Both the position numbers and the translations under genes were made by a program. 64,000 nt of DNA from Candidatus Nanoarchaeia archaeon (GTDB taxonomy: Archaea > Nanobdellota > Nanobdellia > Woesearchaeales > UBA525): contig JANQNB010000008.1 of NCBI GenBank assembly GCA_028279755.1, positions 1-64,000 on the forward strand, written 5' to 3'. Positions 23,672-32,385 of this stretch are shown in pieces. The notes beneath the pieces are model-generated. The model did no database searches. It had not been told where the DNA came from and worked only from the letters and a program-made list of their open reading frames with translations. Position 1 is the stretch's first letter. Every line of letters starts with the position of its first letter.

Positions 23672-24709
23672 CTACCACCGCTTGATCGCCACGACGCCGC
23701 CGAGGGGGTCGATCTTCTTCATCGCGTCTTCGGCGCTGAGCACGTGCACCTCGCCGCGTGTCGACTCGCAGGTCTTGAGCAGGGTCTCGAGCTGGTGAAA
23801 CGTTTCCTGCTCGCGTGTCTTGCCGATGTGTGTCTCAGTCACGAGCAGCTTCGCGGCGTTGCCGGTGTTGATCGCTTCTTCCACTTCTTTGGGTCCGTAT
23901 GCGAGTTTGTCTTTACCTAGCGCATCCAGCGCTTCTTCGGCCAGCGCAAGCTCGCGCAAGGTCGTGCTTTCCGCAAGCAGCTTGGCTACTTCCGGACGCG
24001 CTAATAGCTCTCGGATTGCGGTCCGCTCCACCGCACTGATTGTTGTGAGAACAGTTTGCTTTTTGAGTTCAGGCGGCAATTCCTTGTCAAGGTACTCTTT
24101 CCAGAAGGCCGGCGCGCCAGCAACGATGTGCTTGTACGTGCCACGGCTCATGTGCTCCTGCAAGGTCGCCACAAGCTCCTGGTAGAAGTTCTTTGCAGTC
24201 TTCTCGTCAACATCCTTTTTCGCCACTTTGCCCTTGAGCAGAGTCAGTTCTTCAACGCCACGGCGTGTCACGCTGTACAGCTTCGCCTCTTCGCGATCAA
24301 ACAGGAGAACGAGTAGTGCAGAATCGACTTTTGTCGCCTCATCAAGCTTAGATAACAAATACCCGGGCCATTCCTGCTTCACGATCTCGATCTCAACCCC
24401 GGGCTCGAGCACAAAGGAATGATGCTCGCCGCGCGGCACGTCATCAGGACCGTCAGTGATTGTCCCTAACAATCGCAGAGAGCCTGCGTCTGCAGCGTAT
24501 TCGACCTTCTCAACGCTTATCGCCAGGTACACGCGCTTCCGCACCACGTTGGTCTTCTCGTCTTTCGCGCTCCCGATCTTGAGCTTGCGCTCAGTCGAGC
24601 CTCTCGCCGTGTCCCCTGGCTGCACAACTGTGCGGAGCACCCATAAGTCGTCAGCGTTCTCCACGCGGACCTTGACACTTCCTGTTTTCAGCTTCTTCTG
24701 CAGTCGCAT
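23672..24709 (-). CDS. pelA: Pelota-like mRNA surveillance factor (aPelota/Dom34)
   Basis: Archaeal Pelota binds stalled ribosomes and, with aEF1A and ABCE1, splits them. The N-terminal Sm-like domain (VRVENADDLWVLRTVVQPGD, then GTITDGPDDVPRGEHHSF) is the family hallmark, followed by the central and C-terminal eRF1-like domains (GDVHVLSAEDA-like end: EVHVLSAEDAMKKIDPLGGV). The GGQ loop of release factors is absent, as expected. Length is 345 residues. The leader has GAGAGGAG four bases before the ATG. Confidence 0.93.
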   Translation of the reverse strand: MRLQKKLKTGSVKVRVENADDLWVLRTVVQPGDTARGSTERKLKIGSAKDEKTNVVRKRVYLAISVEKVEYAADAGSLRLLGTITDGPDDVPRGEHHSFVLEPGVEIEIVKQEWPGYLLSKLDEATKVDSALLVLLFDREEAKLYSVTRRGVEELTLLKGKVAKKDVDEKTAKNFYQELVATLQEHMSRGTYKHIVAGAPAFWKEYLDKELPPELKKQTVLTTISAVERTAIRELLARPEVAKLLAESTTLRELALAEEALDALGKDKLAYGPKEVEEAINTGNAAKLLVTETHIGKTREQETFHQLETLLKTCESTRGEVHVLSAEDAMKKIDPLGGVVAIKRW

Positions 24710-24750
24710 TTTCTCCTCTCGACGATACCTGCGTTGGGAAAAGAGAAAGC

Positions 24751-24762
24751 TTTATATATAAA
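24751..24762. promoter_or_regulatory. Palindromic TATA element shared by pelA and the divergent envelope operon
   Basis: TTTATATATAAA is a perfect 12-bp palindrome. On the plus strand, TATA ends 23 nt before the ATG at 24782 and is preceded by AGAGAAAGC. On the minus strand it lies 41 nt from pelA, which then has a leader with a Shine-Dalgarno-like sequence. Confidence 0.6.
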
Positions 24763-24781
24763 CTTTTGTAGGTTCGACGAT

Positions 24782-25984
24782 ATGCAATTGCGGAAGCGCG
24801 GCGCTGATATGCGCACGAGCACGCCCATCCTGGTCCTCCTGGTAGGACTGATCCTCATCCTCTACATCCTCTTCCTGCCGCCTGCAGAGCGCGAAGACCT
24901 GCTCAGCGGCGCGCCCGGCGGCGGCGGCATCGTCGTGCCGCCAGGTGGGGGCCCGATCGGCGGCGGGGTCGTGATCATCGACAAGTATGTCGGCAGTCTC
25001 CACGCGCAAGGACCTGGCGCGATCGAGCACAGCATCCCCAGCACGACGGTCTTTACAGCAGTGAATACCGAAGAGGTCAAGTTCATCGACAGCATGCTGG
25101 TGAAGAAAGGCGCGTTCAGCAACCAGGAAGCGACCTTATCCTTCCGCGCAGACCAGAGCGTCGCGAAGAATTACCTCCTCACCTTCAATGTCGAGGATGC
25201 GAAAGGTCCCTTGCAGATTTTCCTCAATGGTTACCTTATCTTCGAACGCGAGATCACCTCGCGCAGCCCTGAACCGATCAAGCTGCCGCAGGAACACCTT
25301 CAGGTGGACAACGAGATCATGTTCAAATCCGGCAGCGCAGGCTGGACCTTCTGGGAAGCCAACCGGTACCAGCTGCGCAACATCCTCGTGAGCGCGGACG
25401 TGACAAGCTACGAAGGCTCGCGCTCAGAACAGCACTTCACCATCCCGGTCGACGAGTACGAACAGATGGAGAAGGCCACGCTCCAGTTCGTGCCCCAGTG
25501 CGATCCCACGCAGAGCGGCAGGCTCACGATCACTGTCAACGGCCAGCTCCTTTTCGCGGGCTTCATCGACTGCGGTGTCGCGACACGGCAGGACATCGCC
25601 AAGACCGTGCTGAATGCCGGTGACAACGCGATCAGCTTCACGAGCAGCCAAGGCAGCTACCTGCTCGACCACATCCAGGTCACAAGCCAACTCGAAGAGG
25701 GCGACTACCCAGTGTTCTACTTCAACCTGCCGCCAGACATGTTCGAACAAGTGAATGTCTTCGCCGGCAGGATCGTCATGACTTTGCGCTTCACCGAAGG
25801 CAACCAGGCCAAGCGGGGCAGTGTCATCGTGAACGGCTACCAGGACAGCTTCCAGACGAGCAGCTATTACTACCAAGCCACGCTTGACCCGAACGTGCTC
25901 ATCCCTAACGCGAACAGTATCCAGATCATTCCAGAGGGAGCTCCGCTCCACGTTGCGCAACTCCGGGTCGAGCTCCTGGGGTGA
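24782..25984 (+). CDS. Membrane-anchored protein with three beta-sandwich repeats
   Basis: Residues about 10-32 form a single N-terminal membrane helix, followed by a proline/glycine linker. Three similar domains of roughly 90-110 residues follow, each with a central hydrophobic-N-G motif: IFLNGYLIFEREI, ITVNGQLLFAGFI and VIVNGYQDSFQTS. This spacing suggests galactose-binding or jelly-roll-like folds facing outside. Function unknown. The basic KRGAD before the helix could also be a class III (pilin-type) signal, which is a weaker guess. First gene of a five-gene envelope operon. Confidence 0.75.
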   Translation: MQLRKRGADMRTSTPILVLLVGLILILYILFLPPAEREDLLSGAPGGGGIVVPPGGGPIGGGVVIIDKYVGSLHAQGPGAIEHSIPSTTVFTAVNTEEVKFIDSMLVKKGAFSNQEATLSFRADQSVAKNYLLTFNVEDAKGPLQIFLNGYLIFEREITSRSPEPIKLPQEHLQVDNEIMFKSGSAGWTFWEANRYQLRNILVSADVTSYEGSRSEQHFTIPVDEYEQMEKATLQFVPQCDPTQSGRLTITVNGQLLFAGFIDCGVATRQDIAKTVLNAGDNAISFTSSQGSYLLDHIQVTSQLEEGDYPVFYFNLPPDMFEQVNVFAGRIVMTLRFTEGNQAKRGSVIVNGYQDSFQTSSYYYQATLDPNVLIPNANSIQIIPEGAPLHVAQLRVELLG

Positions 25985-26003
25985 TTGACGAGGCGTTCTC
26001 ACC

Positions 26004-27929
26004 ATGGTCAGCATTGAAGAGCTTGCGCGGCGCATCAAGGAACACGAGAAAGCCATTAAGATCATGGAAGGTCGTCGCGATTCCGCAGACGATCCACGAG
26101 CAGTCGACCACGAGGTGGCAGAACGCCTTGGCGCCATCGACCGGCTCACGAAAAAGATCTCCAAACTCAAGTCTGAGAGCGACGCAGTGCGGCGCGCCCG
26201 GGAAAGCTACGAGGGCGATGCTGCTGATTCTGATGATTCCGACGACGAACCTGATGAACCACGGCCGCGCCGCCGCCGCCCAGGATTCTTCGGCAGGATG
26301 CGACGCGGCTACGATCGCGTGAACACACCCTTTGTGCGAGCGCAGCGACGCGCCGGCAGGAAGATGCGCGGCGCTTACGACCGGGTCAACGACCCCTTCA
26401 TGCGCGCCCAGGACCGCGCTGTTGATGCTGTCAAGAACACCGCGCGCAATCTCGACCAGCACGCACATCCCTGGCTCCTGGCCATCGTCGCCATTCTCAT
26501 CCACATCTGGGACGTGCTGAACGAGTTCAGCCGGGGCGGCGACCATCTCCTCCTGATCATCACCGTGTACGTGCTCTTCGCACTCTATGCTGCGCTCTTT
26601 TACTACCGCACCGGGTGGGAGAAAGACAGCCTCCAGTATTTCGGCATCAGCCTGCTCGCCATCGTCCTGCCGCTCATCTTCCGGCTGCCGATACTCGGCG
26701 AGTTCTTCGGACGCTCAGACTACCTCCCAGTATTGCTCATGGTCATGCCGGTCTGGTTCCTCTACATCGCGCTGCACGAGAAACAGGACCAGAGCCTGCA
26801 CTGGACTGGCAAGATCCTGATCTACATTATCATCATCGCCCTGGTCATCATCGGGCTGGGTATGTTCACGCTTCCTGACGTGTTCACCAGCACGGAGCGC
26901 GTGCAAATCGGGCAGGCCTGGAACCGTGTCTGGAACGACATCAAGGACGGTTTCCAGACGATCAAGGAACGCATGGGCGCCATCCTCGACATCGACGAAT
27001 GGCAGGTGAAATTCGAGAAGACCTTCAACCCGGCGATGGCATACTATACCGGCGAGGTCGAAGACAATAAGGAAGAGCCGCACGGCGTGTACATCACGCG
27101 CTGGGAAAGCCTGTATCCGACCACGTACGTCGGGAGCGACCCGAAATTCCTCGGTCGTTTGGAAGCGAAGACATTTATTCCTGGCGGACTCAGCTTGACA
27201 CCAGGATGCCGGCTCACACGTGCAGGCAAGACTGGCGGTTGGAAAGGCGAGGTCGACACTGGCAACGAGCCCATCGAGGTGAACAAGCTCATCACCCGCG
27301 ACATCCTCTGCACGTTCGAGAGCAACGAGAGCATGACCCAAGGCAGCTACACTGCCGCGATGGGCATCGAATTCCCGTTCGAGACCTGGGCCTACATCAC
27401 GAACACGTTCGTCTCCCGGCAATTGCTCGAGCAATACCTGCTCCAGGACCGGGACATCAACCGCGAGCTCGACATCCCACGAACGACCGAAGCAGTGTTC
27501 ACGAACGGCCCGGTCATGGTCGGCGTGCTCGCGCCAGAGCAGCCGATCGATGTGGACCCGGAAGCGCGGCAGCCGGTCAAGCAACGCTTCGGTTTTACGC
27601 TCGACGACCGCTGGACCCAAGGGCATTTCGAGGAATTCATCGAGACGCAAGTCCTCGTGCCCGAACCCTTCCTGCTGGAGGAATGCGAACCAGTCCAGCC
27701 AGGCACGCCCGCAAGTGCAGACGGCATCAGGACCTACTCATTCGTCAGGTCGCCAGAGTATGATCCCCGTCTCGAATTGCGCACGATCACCTGCCAGCTC
27801 GTGCTGCCGGATAAGGCGGCGGCAGAGCGCGTCATCGCCTTTGGCGATAAGACACCAGTGACGTTTGTTGTCATCGCAAAATATAATTACGTGATCGAGA
27901 AAGAACAACGCATCAGGATAGAAGAATGA
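26004..27929 (+). CDS. Multipass membrane protein with coiled coil and large outer domain
   Basis: Not a known family. Residues 1-65 are a predicted coiled coil, 70-90 are acidic, and 101-114 and 122-136 repeat the pattern RGYDRVN-x-PF-x-RAQ. About five membrane helices lie between residues 155 and 305. The remaining roughly 330 residues form a soluble, probably extracytoplasmic domain with few cysteines. The start follows the preceding gene by 19 nt and the end overlaps the next lipoprotein gene by 4 nt, so it is central to the operon. Confidence 0.7.
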   Translation: MVSIEELARRIKEHEKAIKIMEGRRDSADDPRAVDHEVAERLGAIDRLTKKISKLKSESDAVRRARESYEGDAADSDDSDDEPDEPRPRRRRPGFFGRMRRGYDRVNTPFVRAQRRAGRKMRGAYDRVNDPFMRAQDRAVDAVKNTARNLDQHAHPWLLAIVAILIHIWDVLNEFSRGGDHLLLIITVYVLFALYAALFYYRTGWEKDSLQYFGISLLAIVLPLIFRLPILGEFFGRSDYLPVLLMVMPVWFLYIALHEKQDQSLHWTGKILIYIIIIALVIIGLGMFTLPDVFTSTERVQIGQAWNRVWNDIKDGFQTIKERMGAILDIDEWQVKFEKTFNPAMAYYTGEVEDNKEEPHGVYITRWESLYPTTYVGSDPKFLGRLEAKTFIPGGLSLTPGCRLTRAGKTGGWKGEVDTGNEPIEVNKLITRDILCTFESNESMTQGSYTAAMGIEFPFETWAYITNTFVSRQLLEQYLLQDRDINRELDIPRTTEAVFTNGPVMVGVLAPEQPIDVDPEARQPVKQRFGFTLDDRWTQGHFEEFIETQVLVPEPFLLEECEPVQPGTPASADGIRTYSFVRSPEYDPRLELRTITCQLVLPDKAAAERVIAFGDKTPVTFVVIAKYNYVIEKEQRIRIEE

Positions 27930-29140
27930 AACGACTGCTCGCACTCACACTCGTCCTGCTCCTCGCAGCCTGCGGCGGGCCCTCACAACCAGAATACCAC
28001 GTCGGCACCGAAGGCGTAGTGCTCAGCTTTGCCCACGACACGCCGCCGCGCGAGGTGTACGAGGACAGCAGGATCCCCGTACTGCTGGAAGTGAGCAATC
28101 TCGGCGCATGGGACGTGCGTTTCGAGGACATCGTGGTCAACCTCACCGGCGACCCGTTCTACGTCGCGGTCCAGAACGCGAGAATGCCCAAGGACCAGCA
28201 GCCCTACGCGCTCGACCCAGTATTGTACGGCAAGCAGCCAGGCTATCCTGAGGGCGAGTTCATCACGATCCAGCCGAACGTCACGATACTGAACGTGACC
28301 GGGCCGCGCGAACAGCCACGAACGCAATTGTTCGCCACGATCTGCTATCCCTACGCGACCGTGCTCGGCACGACCGTATGCGTCGACAGCAACGCGTACA
28401 ACCAGAACGAGCAACGCCAGGTGTGCAGCGCAACCACGCTCACCTATCGCAGCCAGGGCGCACCAGTGGCTGTCGTCAGCATCGAGAACCGCCCAGCGCC
28501 CATCAGGGTGAGCCAGAGTGGCGGCAGGGGCTATGTCGACGTGGTGCAGCCGACCTTCATCGTCCATGTCGAGAACCTCGGCACTGGTCGCGTGCTGCAA
28601 CCGATCCCTGACGCGTACAGCGAACGCCTCGCAGTGTGCGGCGGCCATATCACGACCGAGAACCTGAACAAGATCGAGATCAACGCCACGCTGAGCGGCA
28701 TCCAGCTGGACTGCCAGCCCTGGCCGATCGAACTCCGCGACGACAAAGGATACACGACCTGCGTGGTGCCGCCGAGCGAGACCAGCGCGCTCAGCCCGAG
28801 CAACTACCTCGGCGCCCTGAAACTGACGCTCAGCTATATGTACCAAGACAGCACGAGCGCAGACATCAGCATCCTCCGCCGCGGCTATGTCGGCGACTGG
28901 GACGATTACACGATACCGGAACGGGACGACCACCCTGGCTTCATCGAGGGCGAGGCGAAATGCGAGTATTGCCAGCGCAACCCGAGCGACAGCCGATGCG
29001 ACTGGCCTGACAACGTCAACCAGAGCAGGTACTTCCAATGCGTGTGCGGCAAGGAAGAATGCCGAGACAAGGCGCCTGATGGAGAGTGCATCTTCGGCAC
29101 GACCTGGTGCCCAGGCAGCAACTACTGTTGCGTGAGATGA
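27926..29140 (+). CDS. Lipoprotein, paralogue 1 of three
   Basis: Signal peptide ends in lipobox LLAAC (Cys at about residue 16). The mature N-terminus has the shared pattern GxEGVVLSF, then PPREVYEDSRIPVLLEVSN, found in modified form in the next two genes. Two Ig/CARDB-like beta domains follow, and the last 65 residues are rich in cysteine (CEYCQRN, CVCGKEEC, CPGSNYCC). It starts inside the stop of the membrane gene (ATGA). Function unknown; role in the envelope is inferred. Confidence 0.75.
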   Translation: MKRLLALTLVLLLAACGGPSQPEYHVGTEGVVLSFAHDTPPREVYEDSRIPVLLEVSNLGAWDVRFEDIVVNLTGDPFYVAVQNARMPKDQQPYALDPVLYGKQPGYPEGEFITIQPNVTILNVTGPREQPRTQLFATICYPYATVLGTTVCVDSNAYNQNEQRQVCSATTLTYRSQGAPVAVVSIENRPAPIRVSQSGGRGYVDVVQPTFIVHVENLGTGRVLQPIPDAYSERLAVCGGHITTENLNKIEINATLSGIQLDCQPWPIELRDDKGYTTCVVPPSETSALSPSNYLGALKLTLSYMYQDSTSADISILRRGYVGDWDDYTIPERDDHPGFIEGEAKCEYCQRNPSDSRCDWPDNVNQSRYFQCVCGKEECRDKAPDGECIFGTTWCPGSNYCCVR

Positions 29141-29177
29141 GAAAAAGTTTAAAAATCACAAGGACGAGGAGACGAGT

Positions 29178-30428
29178 ATGAAACGAGTGATCGCTGGAGT
29201 GCTGATTCTGGCCGTGCTGCTCACTGCCTGCGGCGGATTCCGGCGTGGCAACGACAACCAGTACTACGATCCGGTACGGGCCCGGTATTTCGAAGGGCAC
29301 GACGGCGTACAGATGTTCTTCGATCAGATACCGCCACGGCTCTTCTATTACGGCAACGCGCCGCAGAGCGCGGCCAACGACTTCCCGGTGAGCATCGAGC
29401 TCCGCAACGAAGGCTCGAGCTATACGCGCGGCGGCATCTTCCTCTCAGGGTATGATCCCAACCTGATCATGTTTGACGAGATCCCCATCGCGATGAGCTT
29501 TCCTGGCGCCTGCAGCTTCAGGATCGGCGACTGGAGCCTGAACGAGCTCGGCTTCTTCGTGCAATGCGGCGACGACTTCACCTGGCGGGGCAGCGAAGAG
29601 AACCTGATCGACATGATCAGCTTCCACGGCATCACATGGTTCGACGACATCCTCGGCGACATCGACTTCATGTACCAGAACACTGGCGCAGGCGACCGCT
29701 GGGACATCAACTTCGGCGGCATGGACATTGGCCTGCGCGAGCACGGGCTCGCGTTGATCGCAACCCTCTCAGGCCTGAGCTTCAACAAGTTCCTCGGCCG
29801 CGAGTATGTCCTTGCCGGCGATACGTATGAGTATCCTGGCGGCGAGATCGAATACGTCGAGTTCAACGGTCATATCATCAACTGGCCGCAAGGCACTGAC
29901 GAGATCGACCAGACCTTCCTTGTCACAAACTGCTACATGTACACGACCTTTGCAGCGCCGACGGTCTGTATCGACCCGCAGCCGTACAGCGAGAACCGCA
30001 AGGTGTGCAATCCTCAAGTGGCCACCTGGGGCCGGGGACAAGGCGCGCCCGTAGCAGTGACACGCGTCACGCAGGAAAACACGCCACGCACCGCAGTGTT
30101 CCACATCGAGGTCGCGAACATGGGCCAAGGCACAGTTTATGATGCAGGCATGCTCGAGAAGTGCAGTCCGTACTATCCTGGCGGTGCGCGTTCGTCTGAC
30201 TTGAACATCATCTGGTTTCCGGACGTGCGCATCAACAACCGCGGCCTGGATTGCACGCCACGCCACTTTGTCAGGCTGGATCAAAGCGGCAGGGGCAGTT
30301 TCACCTGCACCTATCCTATTGAATACGCTGAGCTGAACAGTGCGTACCAGACTCCACTTGTGATTGAGCTCTGGTACGGGTACAGCGAAACCATGGAACG
30401 ACGCGTGCGGGTCAAGCGCGTCACGTAA
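29178..30428 (+). CDS. Lipoprotein, paralogue 2 of three
   Basis: Signal peptide with lipobox LLTAC (Cys at about residue 18). The mature part begins with GHDGVQMFFDQIPPRLFYYG, matching its neighbours in position and pattern, followed by beta-rich domains with paired cysteines (CTYPIEYAELN near the end). Unlike paralogue 1 it lacks the cysteine-rich C-terminal region. A GTTTAAAAA TATA-like element ends 22 nt before the ATG, so it can also be transcribed separately. Confidence 0.75.
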   Translation: MKRVIAGVLILAVLLTACGGFRRGNDNQYYDPVRARYFEGHDGVQMFFDQIPPRLFYYGNAPQSAANDFPVSIELRNEGSSYTRGGIFLSGYDPNLIMFDEIPIAMSFPGACSFRIGDWSLNELGFFVQCGDDFTWRGSEENLIDMISFHGITWFDDILGDIDFMYQNTGAGDRWDINFGGMDIGLREHGLALIATLSGLSFNKFLGREYVLAGDTYEYPGGEIEYVEFNGHIINWPQGTDEIDQTFLVTNCYMYTTFAAPTVCIDPQPYSENRKVCNPQVATWGRGQGAPVAVTRVTQENTPRTAVFHIEVANMGQGTVYDAGMLEKCSPYYPGGARSSDLNIIWFPDVRINNRGLDCTPRHFVRLDQSGRGSFTCTYPIEYAELNSAYQTPLVIELWYGYSETMERRVRVKRVT

Positions 30429-30430
30429 AC

Positions 30431-30438
30431 ATTTATAA
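30431..30438 (+). promoter_or_regulatory. TATA box upstream of lipoprotein paralogue 3
   Basis: ATTTATAA just after the stop of paralogue 2; a GGAGGT ribosome binding site at 30462-30467 precedes three tandem ATG codons. Confidence 0.6.
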
Positions 30439-30469
30439 ATAAGCTTCCCAAATGGGCTATTGGAGGTCG

Positions 30470-31507
30470 ATGATGATGAGATATGTGCTCGCAATCGTGA
30501 TTGCTTCACTCTTCCTAATCGCCAGCTGTGGCGAAACCGGACCGGTCAACCCGGCAATTGACGTGCCGTTCATCGGCGGCAATGACGGCGTCGAAATGGG
30601 CCTGATCGACGGTATGCCACCTGCTGCTGTGTATGACGGCGACCGCATGACCTTTGGCATCGGCGTCGCGCTCAAGAACGTGGGCGAGGCCGACATCGGT
30701 CCGAGCTCCACGTACAATAACACTCATCTGGAAGTCACAGTCCAGGGATTCCCGCCGAGCGTGTTCGGCGTCACATCCGGCAATCTCACGCAGGACCTTG
30801 ACGATCGCACCTTGCTGGGTGCGAAGAAGAACTTCGACGGCTCGATCCTTGACGGACAATTGCAACGTGTGACCTTCAACGGGCTTGCCTACCAGGGCGT
30901 GCTGCAGGGCAATTATGTCCAGAACTTCCTCGTGAACCTGTGCTACGACTACAGCAATGTCGCGACAGTACCGGTCTGCTTCAAGGACGACGTGATCGAG
31001 AACATCGAGGACGTGCAGATCTGCACACTCACTGGAGAAAAGCACCCGCAGAATAGTGGCGGGCCGATCCATGTGACAAGCGTGGTGCAGAACCCACTGG
31101 ATCCGCACGAGGTCATGGTGAACTTCGTGATCGAGCACGTCGGCACTGGTGACTTCTACGGCCGTGGCTCCGGCGACTTCCCTTGGAGCATGCCGCCGGT
31201 TGATGGAGAAACCTGCGACCCGAGCATCACGAACACGAACAAGTACCGCCTCGGCATCGAGCTCAGCGCTGACACTGGCAGCGACATGGAGATCCGCTGC
31301 AGCAACTTCGGCGATGGCAGCCGCGGTGTCGTGACCTTGTACCAAGGAGCGCCCACGACCGTGACGTGCACGCTTACCGGCAGCCTTGTCGGCAACACAG
31401 CCGAGCGGCCGTACACAGAGTTGCTGACGATCACCACCTGGTACCGCTACGGCGAAAGCCTGGTGCAGCCAGTCGTGATCCAGGCAGTCGGTGCACGCGA
31501 CGAGTAA
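30470..31507 (+). CDS. Lipoprotein, paralogue 3 of three
   Basis: Signal peptide with lipobox IASC (Cys about residue 21). It carries the shared mature start GNDGVEMGLIDGMPPAAVYD and beta-rich domains with GVALKNVGEAD and CYDYSNVATVPVC. Three consecutive ATG codons (30470, 30473, 30476) follow a GGAGGT tract; spacing favours the second or third. It closes the envelope operon. Function unknown. Confidence 0.75.
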   Translation: MMMRYVLAIVIASLFLIASCGETGPVNPAIDVPFIGGNDGVEMGLIDGMPPAAVYDGDRMTFGIGVALKNVGEADIGPSSTYNNTHLEVTVQGFPPSVFGVTSGNLTQDLDDRTLLGAKKNFDGSILDGQLQRVTFNGLAYQGVLQGNYVQNFLVNLCYDYSNVATVPVCFKDDVIENIEDVQICTLTGEKHPQNSGGPIHVTSVVQNPLDPHEVMVNFVIEHVGTGDFYGRGSGDFPWSMPPVDGETCDPSITNTNKYRLGIELSADTGSDMEIRCSNFGDGSRGVVTLYQGAPTTVTCTLTGSLVGNTAERPYTELLTITTWYRYGESLVQPVVIQAVGARDE

Positions 31508-31546
31508 ACCTTTTCCACTTCTTTCATTTTTTCAAAATAGAAAGGA

Positions 31547-31554
31547 TTATATAC
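31547..31554 (+). promoter_or_regulatory. TATA box preceding a structured leader
   Basis: TTATATAC preceded by ATAGAAAGGA, the same BRE style as other promoters here. Using the 22-nt spacing, transcription should begin near 31577. Confidence 0.65.
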
Positions 31555-31578
31555 TTCTGCGAAAGTTCTGTGTCACAT

Positions 31579-31634
31579 GCACACTACATCCAAAATCGGA
31601 TTTTGGTATTGGTTCTAAGTAGTTAGTGGTGTGC
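31579..31634 (+). ncRNA. Structured 5' leader or small RNA upstream of the gene at 31750
   Basis: Nine-base stem GCACACTAC/GTGGTGTGC (one G-U pair) encloses a perfect hairpin CCAAAATC-G-GATTTTGG at 31590-31606. The structure begins two bases after the inferred transcription start. The unpaired part TATTGGTTCTAAGTAGTTA between the stems is long enough for a binding pocket. It may be a cis-regulator or an independent small RNA. Confidence 0.5.
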
Positions 31635-31652
31635 GGGTTAAATTCTTACGCG

Positions 31653-31724
31653 ATGACAGCCCCGTTACCTGTTGTCGTCGAGGACGAACGCCGCCGCCAC
31701 GGATTCTCACATCAAAACTTTTGA
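31653..31724 (+). CDS. Possible upstream leader peptide (23 codons)
   Basis: ATG at 31653 opens a frame MTAPLPVVVEDERRRHGF... ending at TGA 31722-31724, between the leader hairpin and the main gene. There is no clear ribosome binding site, so it may be chance. Confidence 0.2.
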   Translation: MTAPLPVVVEDERRRHGFSHQNF

Positions 31725-31749
31725 AGAAGAAACGCAAAAGGTGATACTC

Positions 31750-32382
31750 ATGAGTGGAGCAGCGGAAGCTCTGGCATTAATGTATAAGGATAGAGGCTTA
31801 CCAACAACAGCGATCGGTTACACGGAACGCCCAGACCCTGGCGGCGATATGCACGAGGTCGTGTACCTCAACCTGTCTCGTCTGCAACCAGGGGGCATCC
31901 AGCGCGAAATGGCATTCCTCACTGAAGCACTTCCGCGACTGGACACGTTGCGCGGCCGCATCGCAGACCTTGATCGCTATCGATCGAAGCAAGCGACCAC
32001 GACAGTGACGTATGGCGCGGTCAAGCGGAGGCTTGTCCATCATGCAGGCAAAGTCCGGAACGCTTCGCGCGCCTTGCCACGCGGAGAAGGTGAGCATCTT
32101 GACCAGCTTGAAGGACTCTTCGAAGAAGGCAAAGGTATCGTCCGCCACCTCCGGGTGCTCGAACGCCTGCAGCGAAGCAATGATCGCGATGTCACCCAGG
32201 CTGAAGCGGCAGAGCGTGAATACCCGGTGCTCGAACGGCGGATCTATGGCGCAGCTGCGCGCCTGGCGCACGCGATGGCGGTCGAACCAATGGCTGGCTT
32301 GCTGCATGACAAGCGCGCGGACAGGGAACGCACTGAAGAGCTCATGCGAGCTGCGCGACGGGTTCTGCGACGTCTCGATTAA
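31750..32382 (+). CDS. Hypothetical helical protein
   Basis: Not recognised. The 210 residues are charged and mostly helical after a short N-terminal beta-rich part (TTAIGYTERPDPGGDMHEVV), with many arginines and a basic C-terminus (AARRVLRRLD). The ATG at 31750 has GGTGAT six bases upstream and is preferred; a TTG at 31672 would add 26 residues. It is the only gene in the window with a leader near 170 nt. Confidence 0.6.
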   Translation: MSGAAEALALMYKDRGLPTTAIGYTERPDPGGDMHEVVYLNLSRLQPGGIQREMAFLTEALPRLDTLRGRIADLDRYRSKQATTTVTYGAVKRRLVHHAGKVRNASRALPRGEGEHLDQLEGLFEEGKGIVRHLRVLERLQRSNDRDVTQAEAAEREYPVLERRIYGAAARLAHAMAVEPMAGLLHDKRADRERTEELMRAARRVLRRLD

Positions 32383-32385
32383 AAC

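Noticed and set aside
24782-25984. Pilin-type (class III) signal on the triple-repeat protein
   Set aside because: KRGAD before the helix is suggestive, but the protein is far larger than pilins and no prepilin peptidase or pilus genes lie nearby.
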